Source: Trichostrongylus colubriformis | Lineage: Eukaryota > Nematoda > Chromadorea > Rhabditida > Trichostrongylidae | NCBI GenBank assembly: GCA_963978905.1 | Contig: OZ022257.1 | Coordinates: forward strand, 53,276,873-53,340,872 | Length of the DNA: 64,000 nt | Direction of reading: 5' to 3' | Shown here: positions 12,171-22,898 of the stretch, piece after piece | Layout of the letters: each line of letters begins with the position of its first letter | Position numbering within the stretch: the first letter of the stretch is position 1 | The notes under the pieces: generated by a model | Told to the model about the DNA's origin: nothing | The model's database searches: none | The model's input: only the letters and a program-made list of their open reading frames with translations | Translations under genes and position numbers: made by a program

Positions 12171-13783
12171 TAATTTTTATTTTATTTTCTGCTTTGTATT
12201 GTTGCGTTGTGCTGCAGTAAAAATTGACATTTTGACGACCCCTGAGTGGGGAGCAGTGCTTAATTGCGGTGGTGAAAACGCTCCTAAATAATTTAAATAC
12301 GTTTTTGTCAGATTTTATTATTGCTTTTGTTGAACCAAATGGTTGAAAAAAGCCGCATTAATTTTGCAGCAACCCAGTAGTACATATGATCCGAAAATCT
12401 GATGAGAAACACCCAAATATAATCCGGTTTCAAAATCACTTCCATCGCGATTCTTTACCGGGGTTCACAATAGCGGGTAGGTTTCCTTGAACAAAACGGA
12501 AAAGCCTAAAAATGCTGCACCGTGGCTGATCTGCGTTTGGCTGATGTTCTTGTCACTGAATGGACAAGAGCTAGAAAGCGTGCTATTCCGAACTGCTTAA
12601 CGCGGCTATAGGATTCCTTGGTCTATAATGTCGTCCACATTCTCAATTCAGTCCTTCTTGCATCGCGGGAAAACCAGAAAGTTACTTATGTGAGCATATC
12701 TGTGCGAATGGCTAGGGAAGCTTCGTCGTTTATCACGCTACGCCGGCGTCCTGCTGTAAAACAATTAACGACCTTGAAGCGCCACATTGCGTGCCATTGT
12801 TTAGCAGCATTCCGCTTGCAGCCTGTAATATGACGGCACTAGCATTCCAAGCGGAAGGAGGCCAAACACCTCTAGTTTTCCTTAGGGAGTACTAATATAC
12901 AGCCTGACAAGTGTCTACCTGCCGCTGTTATTTTCCCTAGCAAATAAATTTCGAAGCTTTTTGGGAAAGCAAAGCGAAGGAGATGAGTAGCCTCACTCCA
13001 GCGTAGAAAAAGAGAAGGTGTTGACTTATATGTATAAGATGCCTATGACCCGTAAAACCAACAGTGTATTTACTACATGCCGACTCTCATCATAAACGAC
13101 CGTCTGATGAGTTGGTCTCAAAAGTGACTTCACACTGTAGTCGCTTACCTCCGGGAACAGCAAGTGGGCGTACACAGTGCAAGAGACGTATTTAATTCCA
13201 GTTGGCTGGCGCACACTACTGTGCGCAAAACACCAGTGAGTCAGTAGGTCGATCGAAATTGCTCTTTTCCTTGAGGATAGAGTACTTGAGTGCACACTGC
13301 GCCCATCGTAGGAGTTCCTAACCTTGATCCACCTTTCCCCTCCATTTGGGCCATATTGGAAGCCTATCAACAACTTTCGGTCTGAGAACGGAGAATTCCA
13401 AGGCACGCACCGCCCACCGTGGGAGGAGCCTAATATGGTCCATGTGTGGTCTATAATTCTTGTCCCATGCCCTACCGATCCTAAACTTCTTCCTATCTCT
13501 ACAGGTCGTTTTTCATATAATAACTAATTTCGTGATAGACGGACGGAGGGACGTACAGACAGACGAAGCATTTTATATACAGCAGGGATACTGGAGCTGG
13601 CTCAGTCAAGGAGGAAGTGAACAGAATATCGGATCACGGAAGCGGAATTGGGGAAATCCTATGTTGCCGCCATTATATTGTAACGGAAATAAACCGGTTA
13701 TCTCCGCAATGATGATGTACAACGGCGAAACAGAACGAGGAAGTGCATGCTGTTTTGCGTCGTTGTACGATGTCCGTCCTCGT
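12171..13783. other. no supportable gene
   Basis: Unique-looking sequence between the RTE tail and a tandem duplication. The 126-codon minus-strand frame at 13026-13406 has a balanced composition, but it has no splice context I trust and no recognisable family. Confidence 0.5.
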
Positions 13784-13942
13784 TTTCTTCTATGAACATT
13801 TCTTGACAGACATTATTTATTTGAGAGTGAGTGACTGATGAGTATCTGGGGAATCTGTGACAGTTTCTTCTTTGAACGTTTCTTGACGGAATTTTTTGTA
13901 GGAGAGTGAATGACTGAGGGGTATCTGGAGAATCTGTGGCAG
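13784..13942. repeat. tandem duplication, two ~80 bp units
   Basis: Units 13784-13863 and 13864-13942 both begin TTTCTTCT and end with AATCTGTG(A/G)CAG. They differ at scattered positions and by a small indel. They have no coding meaning I can see. Confidence 0.85.
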
Positions 13943-14753
13943 TGTGAGGCTGTCTGAGTATTAAGGGAGGAGCTATTTGAGGTAATCTGAAAAAGCTTGC
14001 AAGCAGTAAGGATCGTCTTGCAAGATCCAGTCTGGCATTACTACTTCAGCTTTCCCACGAAGTCAAAGACACAGTGCAGTGGGCACAACATCGTCAGTTC
14101 TGATAATGCTTGCCAATATTGCACACGCCCTAAAGGCACCGGAAGGGCTAGGAAGAAAAAAAGAATTGGAACGAATGGTTGTCGCGGATTGAAAAGCGTG
14201 TTTTTATGGTCTTTATTCGCGATTTCTCTTGCATCATTGCAAACTGCATACATTAACTTCCGTGTTGCTCACTGTGGGAGGGCCACAGACTAACGCTATT
14301 GTCATTTATTGTCACGTAGGGCGCATCATTTATGATGATGTGAAACAAGTGAAACAACAAATAACAGCAAGTAAGTAGATAAGCACAGGAGTAAAGAGTA
14401 TAAAAGAGTACAAAAGCTATTTTATGGTAAAAATTCAATTTGAACAAAATACGTGAATCACAAATTACGACATTACAAGATGGGACGATGCCAAGCGTCG
14501 TGTTTGCAGTTGCGACAATACAAACGCTACAAGTGTTCACCGTAAGCCAATATTGCCGCCTTCCGGCGTATACAAGTGAGGGCAAATAAATAAATAAATC
14601 TAAACGAATAATAAAAAGCATTCATGCAAGCGCACACGAGGAAAACTTCAGAACCTTCAACTTTCGATGCGCGAATCTGTACCAGTATCCTAAGATAATC
14701 ACGGGTCCGGATATTCGAAGCAACGTCAGCAAGCGCGTTATGTCTATCGTCGC
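13943..14753. other. repeat-derived, no gene
   Basis: No gene. From about 14490 the sequence resembles a segment near 15254-15350: ACCGTAAGCCAATATT here and ACCGTAGGCCAAAATT there, each followed by a CTTTCCGG/CTTCCGGC motif. It is probably a diverged copy of the same interspersed repeat. Confidence 0.45.
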
Positions 14754-14890
14754 TTTTATGAAATACTCGGATCGGGTTGTTACAAGTATGCTGAGTTATG
14801 GGCGAAAGCTTTGGTAACGGACGGAACTCGAACCCGCACTTCATGCTTTCCGGGCGTGCGTGCCAATCCATCACACTACCGAGATCCCTT
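14754..14890 (-). repeat. tRNA-derived SINE fragment, family S1
   Basis: Read on the minus strand, the head carries an A-box-like TCGGTAGTGTGATGG and a good B box, GCGGGTTCGAGTTCCG, spaced as in a tRNA. The tail GCCCATAACTCAGCATACTT then GTAACAAC follows. The same tail occurs at 36765-36792 and, diverged, near 15413-15443. The tRNA-like head plus shared non-tRNA tail makes it a SINE rather than a tRNA gene. Confidence 0.7.
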
Positions 14891-15151
14891 TCACCTTAAA
14901 GGAACCGGAAGGGGCCGAAACAAGAGGAAGATGCAAAGAAATGAGCATTTTGTAACGAACACTGAAGGTTGGAAGCGATAATCGGCGAAAAAGCTCGGAT
15001 TCAAAAGTGAGACGCTGCGGTGTGTATTCGCATCCAACACACAGACTTTCCGAGTTGTCCGCTGTAGGAGACGGGCCTCGGACCAACGTTAGTTGTAGCA
15101 CCTGACTCGCAGCGCAGTGGACTGGCCATTCCCAACTACATCAGCATTCAT

Positions 15152-15284
15152 GTAAGTACACCTAGAAACAATATAAGAAAGAACAAAGGAAAAAGTAAAA
15201 GGGAAAAACAAATTTATAATAGATACATCTCCTCTTGGCACCATGCCAAGGCGTCAAATTGGCGAGTTTGTGCAATGGCGGCCA
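15152..15284 (+). repeat. interspersed repeat R1, copy 1
   Basis: About 130 bp matching 47483-47616 in opposite orientation at roughly nine positions in ten. The shared core is GCACCATGCCAAGGCGTCAA then ATTGGCGAGTTTGTGCAATG. It lies within a cluster of SINE-related fragments (14.5-15.45 kb) and may be part of a longer SINE or LINE tail. Confidence 0.75.
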
Positions 15285-17165
15285 CTTACACTCGTTCACA
15301 GTGCGTCTATTCTACCGTAGGCCAAAATTACCTCTTTCCGGTGTACCCGGCTTCTGAATGGCATATGCATTACGGCTTATCAACCTCGAAAAATAGAAGT
15401 CCGAGACAGGAGCTTTTGCTGATAACTCATCATATTTGTAACAACTTTTTGAGATTGTGGTAGTAGGAGTGCTGGATAGACTCCGTGTACCCAATAAACG
15501 TTACGATAAGCCGCGTGGCAGGAGACAACCCTTTATCACATCCTTCACAGGTGTCTTCCATGAATTCTCACCCTCATGAGCTGTGGCAGTCAGCCATCAT
15601 TCGACTGTTATGAATCGCACTCATTGGTACGAATTTTCTTTCTTTAGCAGCTCCTACCACTTATGTGAAGCCAGCCGGATCTTACAATTGAATCATAACG
15701 TAGTTGATGCTTTGCCAGTGAACCCCAGTGGCAGGCACTGATCGGTGTAGTGAGCTAGCCCACATGAAGCTTTTCAGCGGCTCTTCTTGTGAGGGTGTCT
15801 TTTAACTTTTCAGTAGAATTATCATTCACAACAGGTTGTTTGCGTATCTTAAAAAATCATATGTCAACGAAATACGGCTGGCACATAGCCTGCTGAGTGT
15901 AAGTCTACCCACTGTGTTACCCATGCGTTTGTTTGGAAAAGTACAGTGAATAAATAAGTTTGTGTATGCCATACTTCAGAATGCAATCACTTAATACGCT
16001 GGTCTGTTCCAGACAAAAACGGAAAAGTAGTCCTGTGTCATACTGATCGATGTTTATGCTTACATTTACTTCTATCTTACTTCATTTCTGTTTCTTGCTA
16101 TTTGCCTAATTCCACATTTCACTGTCATGCTGTGTTATTCATTGCTATCATTCATTTTCTGTGTTTCCTGGGCCTATTGTTCATATTTTAAATTCAATTT
16201 CTTTAAAAAAAGACAATTTATTTCCGATAATACCGCCGAAAATAATGAGTCTCTGAAATGCGAACAAGTAAGTCTGAAAAAGACATAATTTGGATTGATT
16301 TACTATTTGCCCGACTTCCTTGTCCGTGGGCGACTCCGTCCCAATGTTATGCGACAGTGAATACTGAGAACCGTGTCAAAACAATGATTTTTCTTCCTCT
16401 TTTGACAGAGCAGTAAGAATGCAATTCGCATTGAGGGAGCAACAAACTCTTACCTTGGCACTAAGAATTAGGGACCTAATCCTGTTGTGTGAAAATACTT
16501 GGAATACATCTTTTGTGTGCAGAGTCGGTAAGCCGTACTCAAAAATATCGAGAGTTAATGAATGGTGGGTTCACAGTAGAAAAACCTCGGGGAGTATCTA
16601 ATTATTAATATCTAAAGACAATGGTAGGTTTCTGCAGTTATGTACGTGGCCTTTGTCATAATACTTCTTCAGGGCTTTCCTTTTTTCGGCTAAATCTGAT
16701 CTCGATAACAGGGGAATGGTGAGCCCATTTGGAAGCGCATTTCCGTGCATAGATTGGTTTGGAACTCGTCGTGACTCCAAGGCGAAGGATTCTTTTATCT
16801 GCTTTGTTTCAATTGCGACGGTTCCTTTAAAAGAAAAAGAAGTTGTTGAAAACTCTTTTCTGGATCTACCCTTGCTTGGGATTTAATTCTCAATGGGTTT
16901 TCGGTGCGTGTATGACGAAGGAGGATAAGATACCCCTGCTACTCTCATCATCAAGTTTGGTAGAATTATCGGTTGGCTTGAGTGAGAGTGATCACTCATT
17001 ATCCGTGGATGACCGCCCGGTATGAATGAGATGAGGGAGCCACATCGTCTTCCACTACCTGCGCCTTTTGTACACATTGGTAGCATTTTAGAAAACTACC
17101 ATAGCATCCTGGAGGGGGCACCCACGCAGTTATGGCAGGGGACCGTCGCGGTGAACGAAGAAATG
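15285..17165. other. SINE-tail fragment then featureless sequence
   Basis: A diverged S1 SINE tail is visible near 15390-15445 (CCGAGACAGGAGCTTTTGCT followed by a GTAACAAC motif). From 15.5 to 17.1 kb I find no gene, repeat pair or transposon end. Frames of 60-70 codons here are at chance level. Confidence 0.5.
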
Positions 17166-17751
17166 GGGTGTGTCGCCTTATGTCGAATTTTCGCTTTGAG
17201 GCGTTGCAGTAGCGGCGCCAGCAGCAGAACTTCCGCGGTCAGGCGGAATACCGCTCAGGACGTAAAGGGCTGCCACACTGAGGTCCGTTGAAGAAATAGT
17301 TGATTGTTTCATCATTACCTGAGAGTAATAATTTTGTACCCTAAAAAGACAAAATAGTAGCATAAAAAGTAAACGAAACAGTAACATTACGTGAAGACAA
17401 TCTAAATCAAGGAATAATCAATATGGGCGCGTTTTACTCTTCGTAAAACTATTTGTAAAACTTCAAAGGGAGTGTGCACAGTGTACGCAATCACACGTGA
17501 CGAAATCTCCAACACCGCTCGCCGCGCGAAAATTCGGCATAAGGCCGTCGTCAGGCTTTGCGATTTTGTGTTTTTGCCTTTTGCGATTCTGCGATTTTGC
17601 GAGTCGCACTTTCGCACGTAATATTACGATCTTGAGATTGTGCAATGCCGCAACTTCGCGTGTGGAGCCGCGACACCGCAGAATCGCAAAGTCGCGGCAT
17701 CGCAAAAACGCAAAATCGCGAGGTCTGACGGCGGCCTAAGGCTACACACCC
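17166..17751. mobile_element. GC-rich foldback element, family FB2, interrupted by a MITE
   Basis: The left end GGGTGTGTCGCCTTATG then TCGAATTTTCGC is mirrored on the right by GCGCGAAAATTCGGCATAAG and, beyond an inserted MITE, GCTACACACCC. The same end sequence is found at 54078-54310, 58735-59065 and 62935-63240. The interior left part (to about 17410) aligns with 54078-54330 in inverse orientation. No coding capacity is seen. The right arm is split at 17541/17738 by the MITE listed next. Confidence 0.7.
17542..17737. mobile_element. Tourist-like MITE, family GGCC, copy 1, nested in FB2
   Basis: The terminal inverted repeats are (A)GGCCGTCGTCAG and CTGACGGCGGCC(T). The flanks read TAA on both sides, consistent with a 3-bp TWA target duplication of the PIF/Harbinger superfamily. 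The interior is a degenerate series of GCGATTTT-type octamers on the left and their complements on the right, so the whole element folds. A second copy is at 49019-49190. Confidence 0.8.
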
Positions 17752-19802
17752 AAAGAAGTGACTGCGGCATAATACACAAGATGATCATTCTTAGTTTTGC
17801 ACACAAATTTGTTCGTGTGACAGAAGCAACAGTCCAGAAACACTTCATCTTTATGATGTCGTTCTGTCTCCGAAATCCAATGAATCAAAAGTCTTTTTCT
17901 AGGCTGGGAGAGCGATGTTCAATGACAAAAGGCCAAAACGAATGCACAGAGATCGTGGAACACTTCCGTCTGTCTGCGACCAGGAAATAGGCGCCATCGA
18001 AAAATGATCGATGCATTCCCAGACGCAGACGTTTTGGTTTTTGCGCCAATGTGAGCAAATAGCTGCCGTACTGTGTCACGTACTGTCTGCTCCTAGAAAA
18101 TGCGTCCGTGTTCGTGTTTCGCACGAATTATTAATGCTGGTCTGAATGATAGCCAGGAAAGCTGGTTTAGAACTGAAGGGTACAAAAAAGAGTCAGACCA
18201 CCGAGTAGCAAATGATTTTTAACGTCTCCACATGGATACATGGCCACCCAGAATTTTACTGCTTCACACGTTCATCACCACATTTTCTTCACAATTCTAT
18301 TTTGAAAAAAGGTTTTTCGCTATCGCTGGACTGTTCAGTGCCTGGCGCTAATGGGCACGGTTTTTTCTCGAAACTTCCGTATTATCGCCTTATCGTATTA
18401 TGTGATGATACGACAAGAATTCATTAGCAGCTAGCACTTCACGGTAGGTCTCTTGAAGAGATCCAAAAAAAGATGCTGGGAAAAAGTTTACTGGATGGAT
18501 TGGTGTTCTGATGTGACAGACAATTGATTAGAGAAATCGTAAATCTGTCATTGGTAAAGTAGCATTAAGAGTTCTCCTCATTTCATGGACTACCGATTTT
18601 GATTGAACATCTTCACAAATTTCAATTTTTCATCTGAAGTGCACCTCACACGACTCAATAGATTACACAGTTGGATAGCGCAGTAAAAGCGTGGACCATA
18701 GCTATAGGTGGAGGGGGAGGCAGAGTCATGTAATGGCGGCCTTCGAACCTGGACCTTGCGCACACAAGGCAATGGTGCAGCAAGAAAGTAAAACAAGTCT
18801 CGGCGTAGTAATCCCAATGAAAATAGAGCACCGATGGTTATGATAAGTGTTACTGTAGCAGCAAAAATGGGAAAAAAACCCCAAGGAATGTGGCGTTAAC
18901 TAATTATGGCAGTGAAGTGTTCACGTGTATGCAACGCCAATGAGGTATCATTAATGGTGCGTGGATCTGTGATATATGAGAGGACACGCGGCACATAGAA
19001 GCTGACGTGGAGAGCTTTAAAAGACAGCATAAGGGATTATGTGGTTATAGGAGTATCCTCAAAAGAAGTCACCCACATAGAAACTATGGGTCTATGAAGC
19101 CTACTTTTGGCGGAATCCCCGTCGAAAAATGACCCCTAGCATGTGGCATGATCGAAGGTATCGCAGCGCGCTTTCGCAGTTTTAGCTCGAAGCTCACTCT
19201 AGAAAATAGTACTATCGTATTTACAAACATTCCCTTCTGTTTACTTGGCAAAATGCCAATGAAGAGCTAGTGCGGACTACCCGTCACTTGGAGGAAAGGT
19301 CGTCCCCATCTAAAATCAGCGGTGGGGAGGGCGGCCTATTTCTCAGGTCTTTGGTTAATTCCTTCCGTTTTTTCTTAACCATTGCATTGCTGAGCACCTC
19401 AGCTTTCATATTCACTACATTCTCCACTGTTCATTCGAATTTCTCCTATCGCTTCCTGCTTGGCTGTTTAGCTATTTTATGAAACTACTTCACTTTTTCG
19501 AATAGTTTAGTCACTGTACCCTCCTGCCTTTCATCTTATAATGGAAAAAAATCGAAGCGAAGTTTCCGAGAACAAACTTCATTCAACAGCACTTTATCAC
19601 ACAATCACCAACGAATTTTCTTCACCTAGACACTATGTCGTAGGTAGAAAACAAATAAAAATCGTTGACTTAAACCCGTTAGCGAGTTATAATGTACATA
19701 GTTTTTGATGCAAAATTACTGATCAGAGTGATGGAGGCATTTTCTTCATTACCTCCTCAAGTAGTCCCATTCTTAGTAAATTGAGAAGGAAAGACTCATC
19801 AG
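17752..19802. other. no supportable gene; one possible SINE head
   Basis: Mostly featureless. On the minus strand near 18700-18790 a tRNA-like stretch (CAGGTTCGAAGGCCGCC preceded by a CCTTGTGTGCGCAAGG stem) suggests a decayed tRNA-derived SINE head, but I cannot pair it with another copy in the window. Confidence 0.45.
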
Positions 19803-20035
19803 TTTGGGGCGTGTGCAGATATGACAGCGTATCGCTTCGCGGCTCCACCAGTACGTCTTGCCGTATCGATTGCCCTTGGGAGGCGGCCGAGCGTGACTGC
19901 GTGGCGTCTGCGCTTCCACTCATGCCACACTGCCTCGCTTGAAGGCTGCCATGCCCTGCCACTGGCACTCGTACCCGCTGCGCCGCTCGCCGCGGGCGGC
20001 CACGCGACTCGCTGTCATATCAGCGCACACCCATC
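19803..20035. mobile_element. GC-rich foldback element, probably FB2-related
   Basis: The ends are inverted copies: GGGGCGTGTGCAGATATGAC on the left and GTCATATCAGCGCACACCC on the right. The interior is markedly GC-rich (CGCTCGCCGCGGGCGGCCAC) in an AT-rich neighbourhood and resembles the CGCTGGCCGCGAGCGGCCG segment at 58969-58987. Open frames on both strands here (for example 19821-20195) are composition artefacts. Confidence 0.6.
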
Positions 20036-20705
20036 AGTTTGTCGTGATAGAGATTCTTCACTCTCGAAGTACAATAGACAAAAAAAAAGAAATTGTTACA
20101 ATAAAAGAGCGATTATGAGACTGAGAACAGCAGAAAGAGAAGCGAGAGGAAATCGAGCAGCGTTCAACGGTGGACCGGGGAACTTTTCCGGATAGCCTTC
20201 GACTCGCATTTGAAGTACACGGTTGCGAGCGTAGTCAGCCGTGAAACCGGTCACTTTCTGAAAAATGAACTCTGGTTCCTTGTTGAACTTCTCAAAGGCG
20301 GTGGCCTTCCGTGTAACTAAAGACGTACATGAGAAACTGAGTTCATGATCATGATGTTGGAGTCAAGCCATTGCAATTCGGTATCGTTGGTGTAGCGTTT
20401 GTTGCATGGGGTCTCACCGGCACGGCAAAGACACAAACCAAAATGGCCATGGGCATGACAGAGTATGCGATTATCGGCTCCTGTTCTGAAACTTTCTTGA
20501 AACCATTAGAGTAAACAGAGCTGATACGGTTCACAGATAAAAAATGCGTGCTGTTTACTATTCATTTGTAGCAATTCTATTTACTAGTCTATCTAAAGTA
20601 TACCTCTATGTGAGCAAGTCAAATAAGACATATAAATGAAAGAAATTGAATGAATGAGTTTCAATTCAGCCTCGATGGGCAGTTGTTTGCTGCTTGTACT
20701 GAGCT
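20036..20705. other. no supportable gene
   Basis: Nothing recognised. Composition returns to AT-rich after the GC-rich foldback. Confidence 0.5.
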
Positions 20706-21102
20706 TTGAAGGAATCGTCCACGGAAGAAATGATCCTAATTTTATTGTATTTTCCTAGTGTGGGCCGCATGCAAAGTTTCACGCGAAAAACTCGGCTAAG
20801 ATACAGCTACAGAAAGTTTTGACCGTGGGTGGGCCCACCACGTCGTCCACATCGATCGGAGACGCATTTCAGGAACAGAAAGTTACGTGAATAGTCTCAC
20901 CGTTCCCAATCGCGGCGGACGATGGGACGTGCTTTTACTCGGAGGCCCCGCCCACCCGGCCAAAAATATGGGGAGCTGCCCACCTTGCCCACCGAAATCT
21001 TACTTTTTAGGGTGAAACTTTGCAGGCGGCCCTTATTAGGCAAATAGAACGTGAATATAGGAGTAACAAAGAATCTAATTTTTCCGTGGACGATTCCTTT
21101 AA
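20706..21102. mobile_element. FB1 foldback, copy 2
   Basis: The left end TTGAAGGAATCGTCCACGG pairs with the right end CCGTGGACGATTCCTTTAA. The inner arm motifs (GTGGGCCGCATGCAAAGTTT and its complement) and the central cluster with GTCGTCC match the copy at 2294. It is slightly shorter than copy 1. Confidence 0.85.
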
Positions 21103-21418
21103 AAAGCAGCTGAACACTGGACGAGCTGATTCTATGCTCCCTTGAATCCCCCTCTATGCTCTCTAAGTGTGAGATCCCCCATGCACCCATCTTCTACTCT
21201 TCTTCCTTGTCATAAAAAAGCTATTTACTTGAAGGTATTCATGTGAACCTACGTAAAAGCAAAATCAGACCAGTCTTCAGCGCATCCAGAGAGGAACATA
21301 CTTCTGAGATCAGACAGCACATCTGAAAAAATATCTTGTTAGTGCTGAAAATTGACAAAAAATGATTTCATTTTCTGCTATGCCAACGAGGTTGTTAGGT
21401 GGAATTTCTAGTGACGGC

Positions 21419-21839
21419 TTGAAGATTCATCTACGCAGACATTAGTTTGTATCTTACACATATATTTATGTTGTATTTGCATGATGTGGGCCGTATGCAA
21501 AGTTTCATGCGAAAAAATGTGAATCCGGCTGAGATACAGAACCTCAAAGGCTTTGCCGGGTGGGCGGGGCCGCTGAGCAAGTGCCCACCCCGTCGTCCGC
21601 AGCGGTCGGAGACGCATTGCAGGAACAGACGATTGCGTAAACAGTCCCACTGTCCCTTCGCAACCGCGATGGACGACGGGACGGGGCTTTGACTTGGAAA
21701 CCCCGTCCACTCGACCAAGAATTTGGGGAGTTTTATCTTAGCTGAATTTCCTCTTTTGCGTGAAATGCCCTTATTAGGCAAATTTACCATATATATAAGG
21801 GACAAAGAAACTATTTTTCCCGTGGACGATTTCTTTAAG
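21419..21839. mobile_element. FB1 foldback, copy 3
   Basis: The left end is diverged (TTGAAGATTCATCTACGC) and the right end is CCGTGGACGATTTCTTTAA. The interior matches the other copies: GTGGGCCGTATGCAAAGTTT, the GGTCGGAGACGCATTGCAGG centre and paired GGGCGGGG/CCCCG blocks. It lies 316 bp from copy 2 in a local cluster. Confidence 0.8.
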
Positions 21840-22246
21840 ATCTGATTCAAGTGTGGTTCAAGATTTAGGATTTTATCCATTACACAAGCGAACGCCTCAT
21901 CTCTTTTTAGCACTTTTAGAGGAACATCTAGGACACCGCCGAGGAAACAAAAAATTAGAAAGTGTCTGCTAGCATGTCGAACGTGCTCTATATCCTTTTC
22001 AATGGCGCAGTACTTAGGATTACTTCATAAGTATCAAAAAATCTTTGTTCCCTTCGCCCTTCAGCTCCGGAGCTCCTGTGGAATGCAAAGATGATTTTTC
22101 GGATTCATATTCCCACGCCGTTCTTCGGTAAAACCCTTGTCTTATGCAAAAGATGGGGACATGTGCTTAGAGAATGGCAGTGGATTGTAGGAGTTCAAGA
22201 GCTGCCCAGGCGATGAGCCCTTTATGGTAACGATCTTTGCACTTAC

Positions 22247-22442
22247 AACTATAGCAGTAGTCCGAATAACAAGTGCCTGGATTCGTGCATAAGAGTCTGT
22301 TGTCGATGAACGTAAACACACTACATGTGAAGCATTTCTTTGGCTCGGGAGTACCGCTGACCATAGGCGAGGTACGTACGTCAAATGCGAGGGCAGAGGC
22401 GACCAGTTGAAGAACTCCCAGCAGCAACTGCATCATGGCCAT
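22247..22442 (-). CDS. first coding exon of a small secreted Cys-rich protein (partial gene)
   Basis: Reading leftward from ATG at 22442, the exon encodes MAMMQLLLGVLQLVASALA, a classical signal peptide with a hydrophobic core and small residues at the cleavage point. A mature segment with six Cys in C-x2-C-x11-C-x5-C-x4-C-x2-C spacing follows; the last Cys codon is completed across the splice. A consensus donor GTAAGT (22246-22241) ends the exon in phase 1. An AATATTTCCAG acceptor lies 2 nt upstream of the ATG, as expected for a cis or SL trans-splice site. The Cys pattern recalls short Ly6- or ET-like nematode secreted domains, but I cannot assign a family. I could not find the next exon with confidence. 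One candidate acceptor (TCCTCGGCGGTGTCCTAG, near 21934-21951) would continue in frame. This is the only host-gene-like coding signal in the window apart from the captured TENT5 fragment. Confidence 0.5.
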
Positions 22443-22455
22443 ACCTGGAAATATT
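22443..22455 (-). promoter_or_regulatory. splice acceptor (possible SL trans-splice site) before the Cys-rich exon
   Basis: Minus strand AATATTTCCAG then GT then ATG. The U-rich tract plus CAG and the 2-nt distance to ATG match the nematode pattern for a trans-spliced first exon, though a cis-spliced upstream exon is not excluded. Confidence 0.45.
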
Positions 22456-22528
22456 CCACTTAGAATTTGTGGCAACGGTTCAGTGGTTTGTCCACGTTGC
22501 TGAATTTACAGTGTATTCACTCTCACGG

Positions 22529-22594
22529 TATCAAAAGTCAATTACAACAAATCAAGAGGTTTTCGAAAGGTCAATGACAACGAATCAATAGGTC
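22529..22594. repeat. two tandem ~36-bp units upstream of the Cys-rich exon
   Basis: AAAAGTCAATTACAACAAAT and AAAGGTCAATGACAACGAAT head two adjacent units, each continuing CAA(G/T)AGG. They lie about 100 bp upstream of the exon, where promoter elements would be, but the function is unknown. Confidence 0.7.
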
Positions 22595-22721
22595 GACCAA
22601 TAATAAACGAGAAAGTGCAAGATCGCCTTCGATTTCGGAAATTTGACAATTGAAAAAAGTACTTCGAAAAGAGAAGAGTCAAATATGAAAATTGTACTTT
22701 AGAGCGAGTGGTTGCGTATCA

Positions 22722-22898
22722 TTAGGACAGAATTTCGCAAGGCGCGTGAAGCGCGCGAGCTAGGGCACCGTTGGCAGTTGGATCTGTGTTGTCCTATGCC
22801 TTTTCCTAATATTTTGCTTCTGCACCCGACTAAATTTAGCTCCTGTGGCTTGCACTCTTGGCAGTGCGCGTCGCCCGCATTACGAAATTCTGTCCTAA
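22722..22898. mobile_element. MITE, 177 bp, TTAGGACAGAATTTCG ends
   Basis: Perfect 15-bp terminal inverted repeats, TTAGGACAGAATTTC and GAAATTCTGTCCTAA, flank a 147-bp interior with no coding content. The outer TTA/TAA could be a 3-bp target duplication. This is the only copy in the window. Confidence 0.8.

Noticed and set aside
17542..17737. Regularly spaced octamers resembling a CRISPR-like array
   Set aside because: No conserved repeat-spacer structure; it is the palindromic interior of a MITE in a eukaryotic genome.
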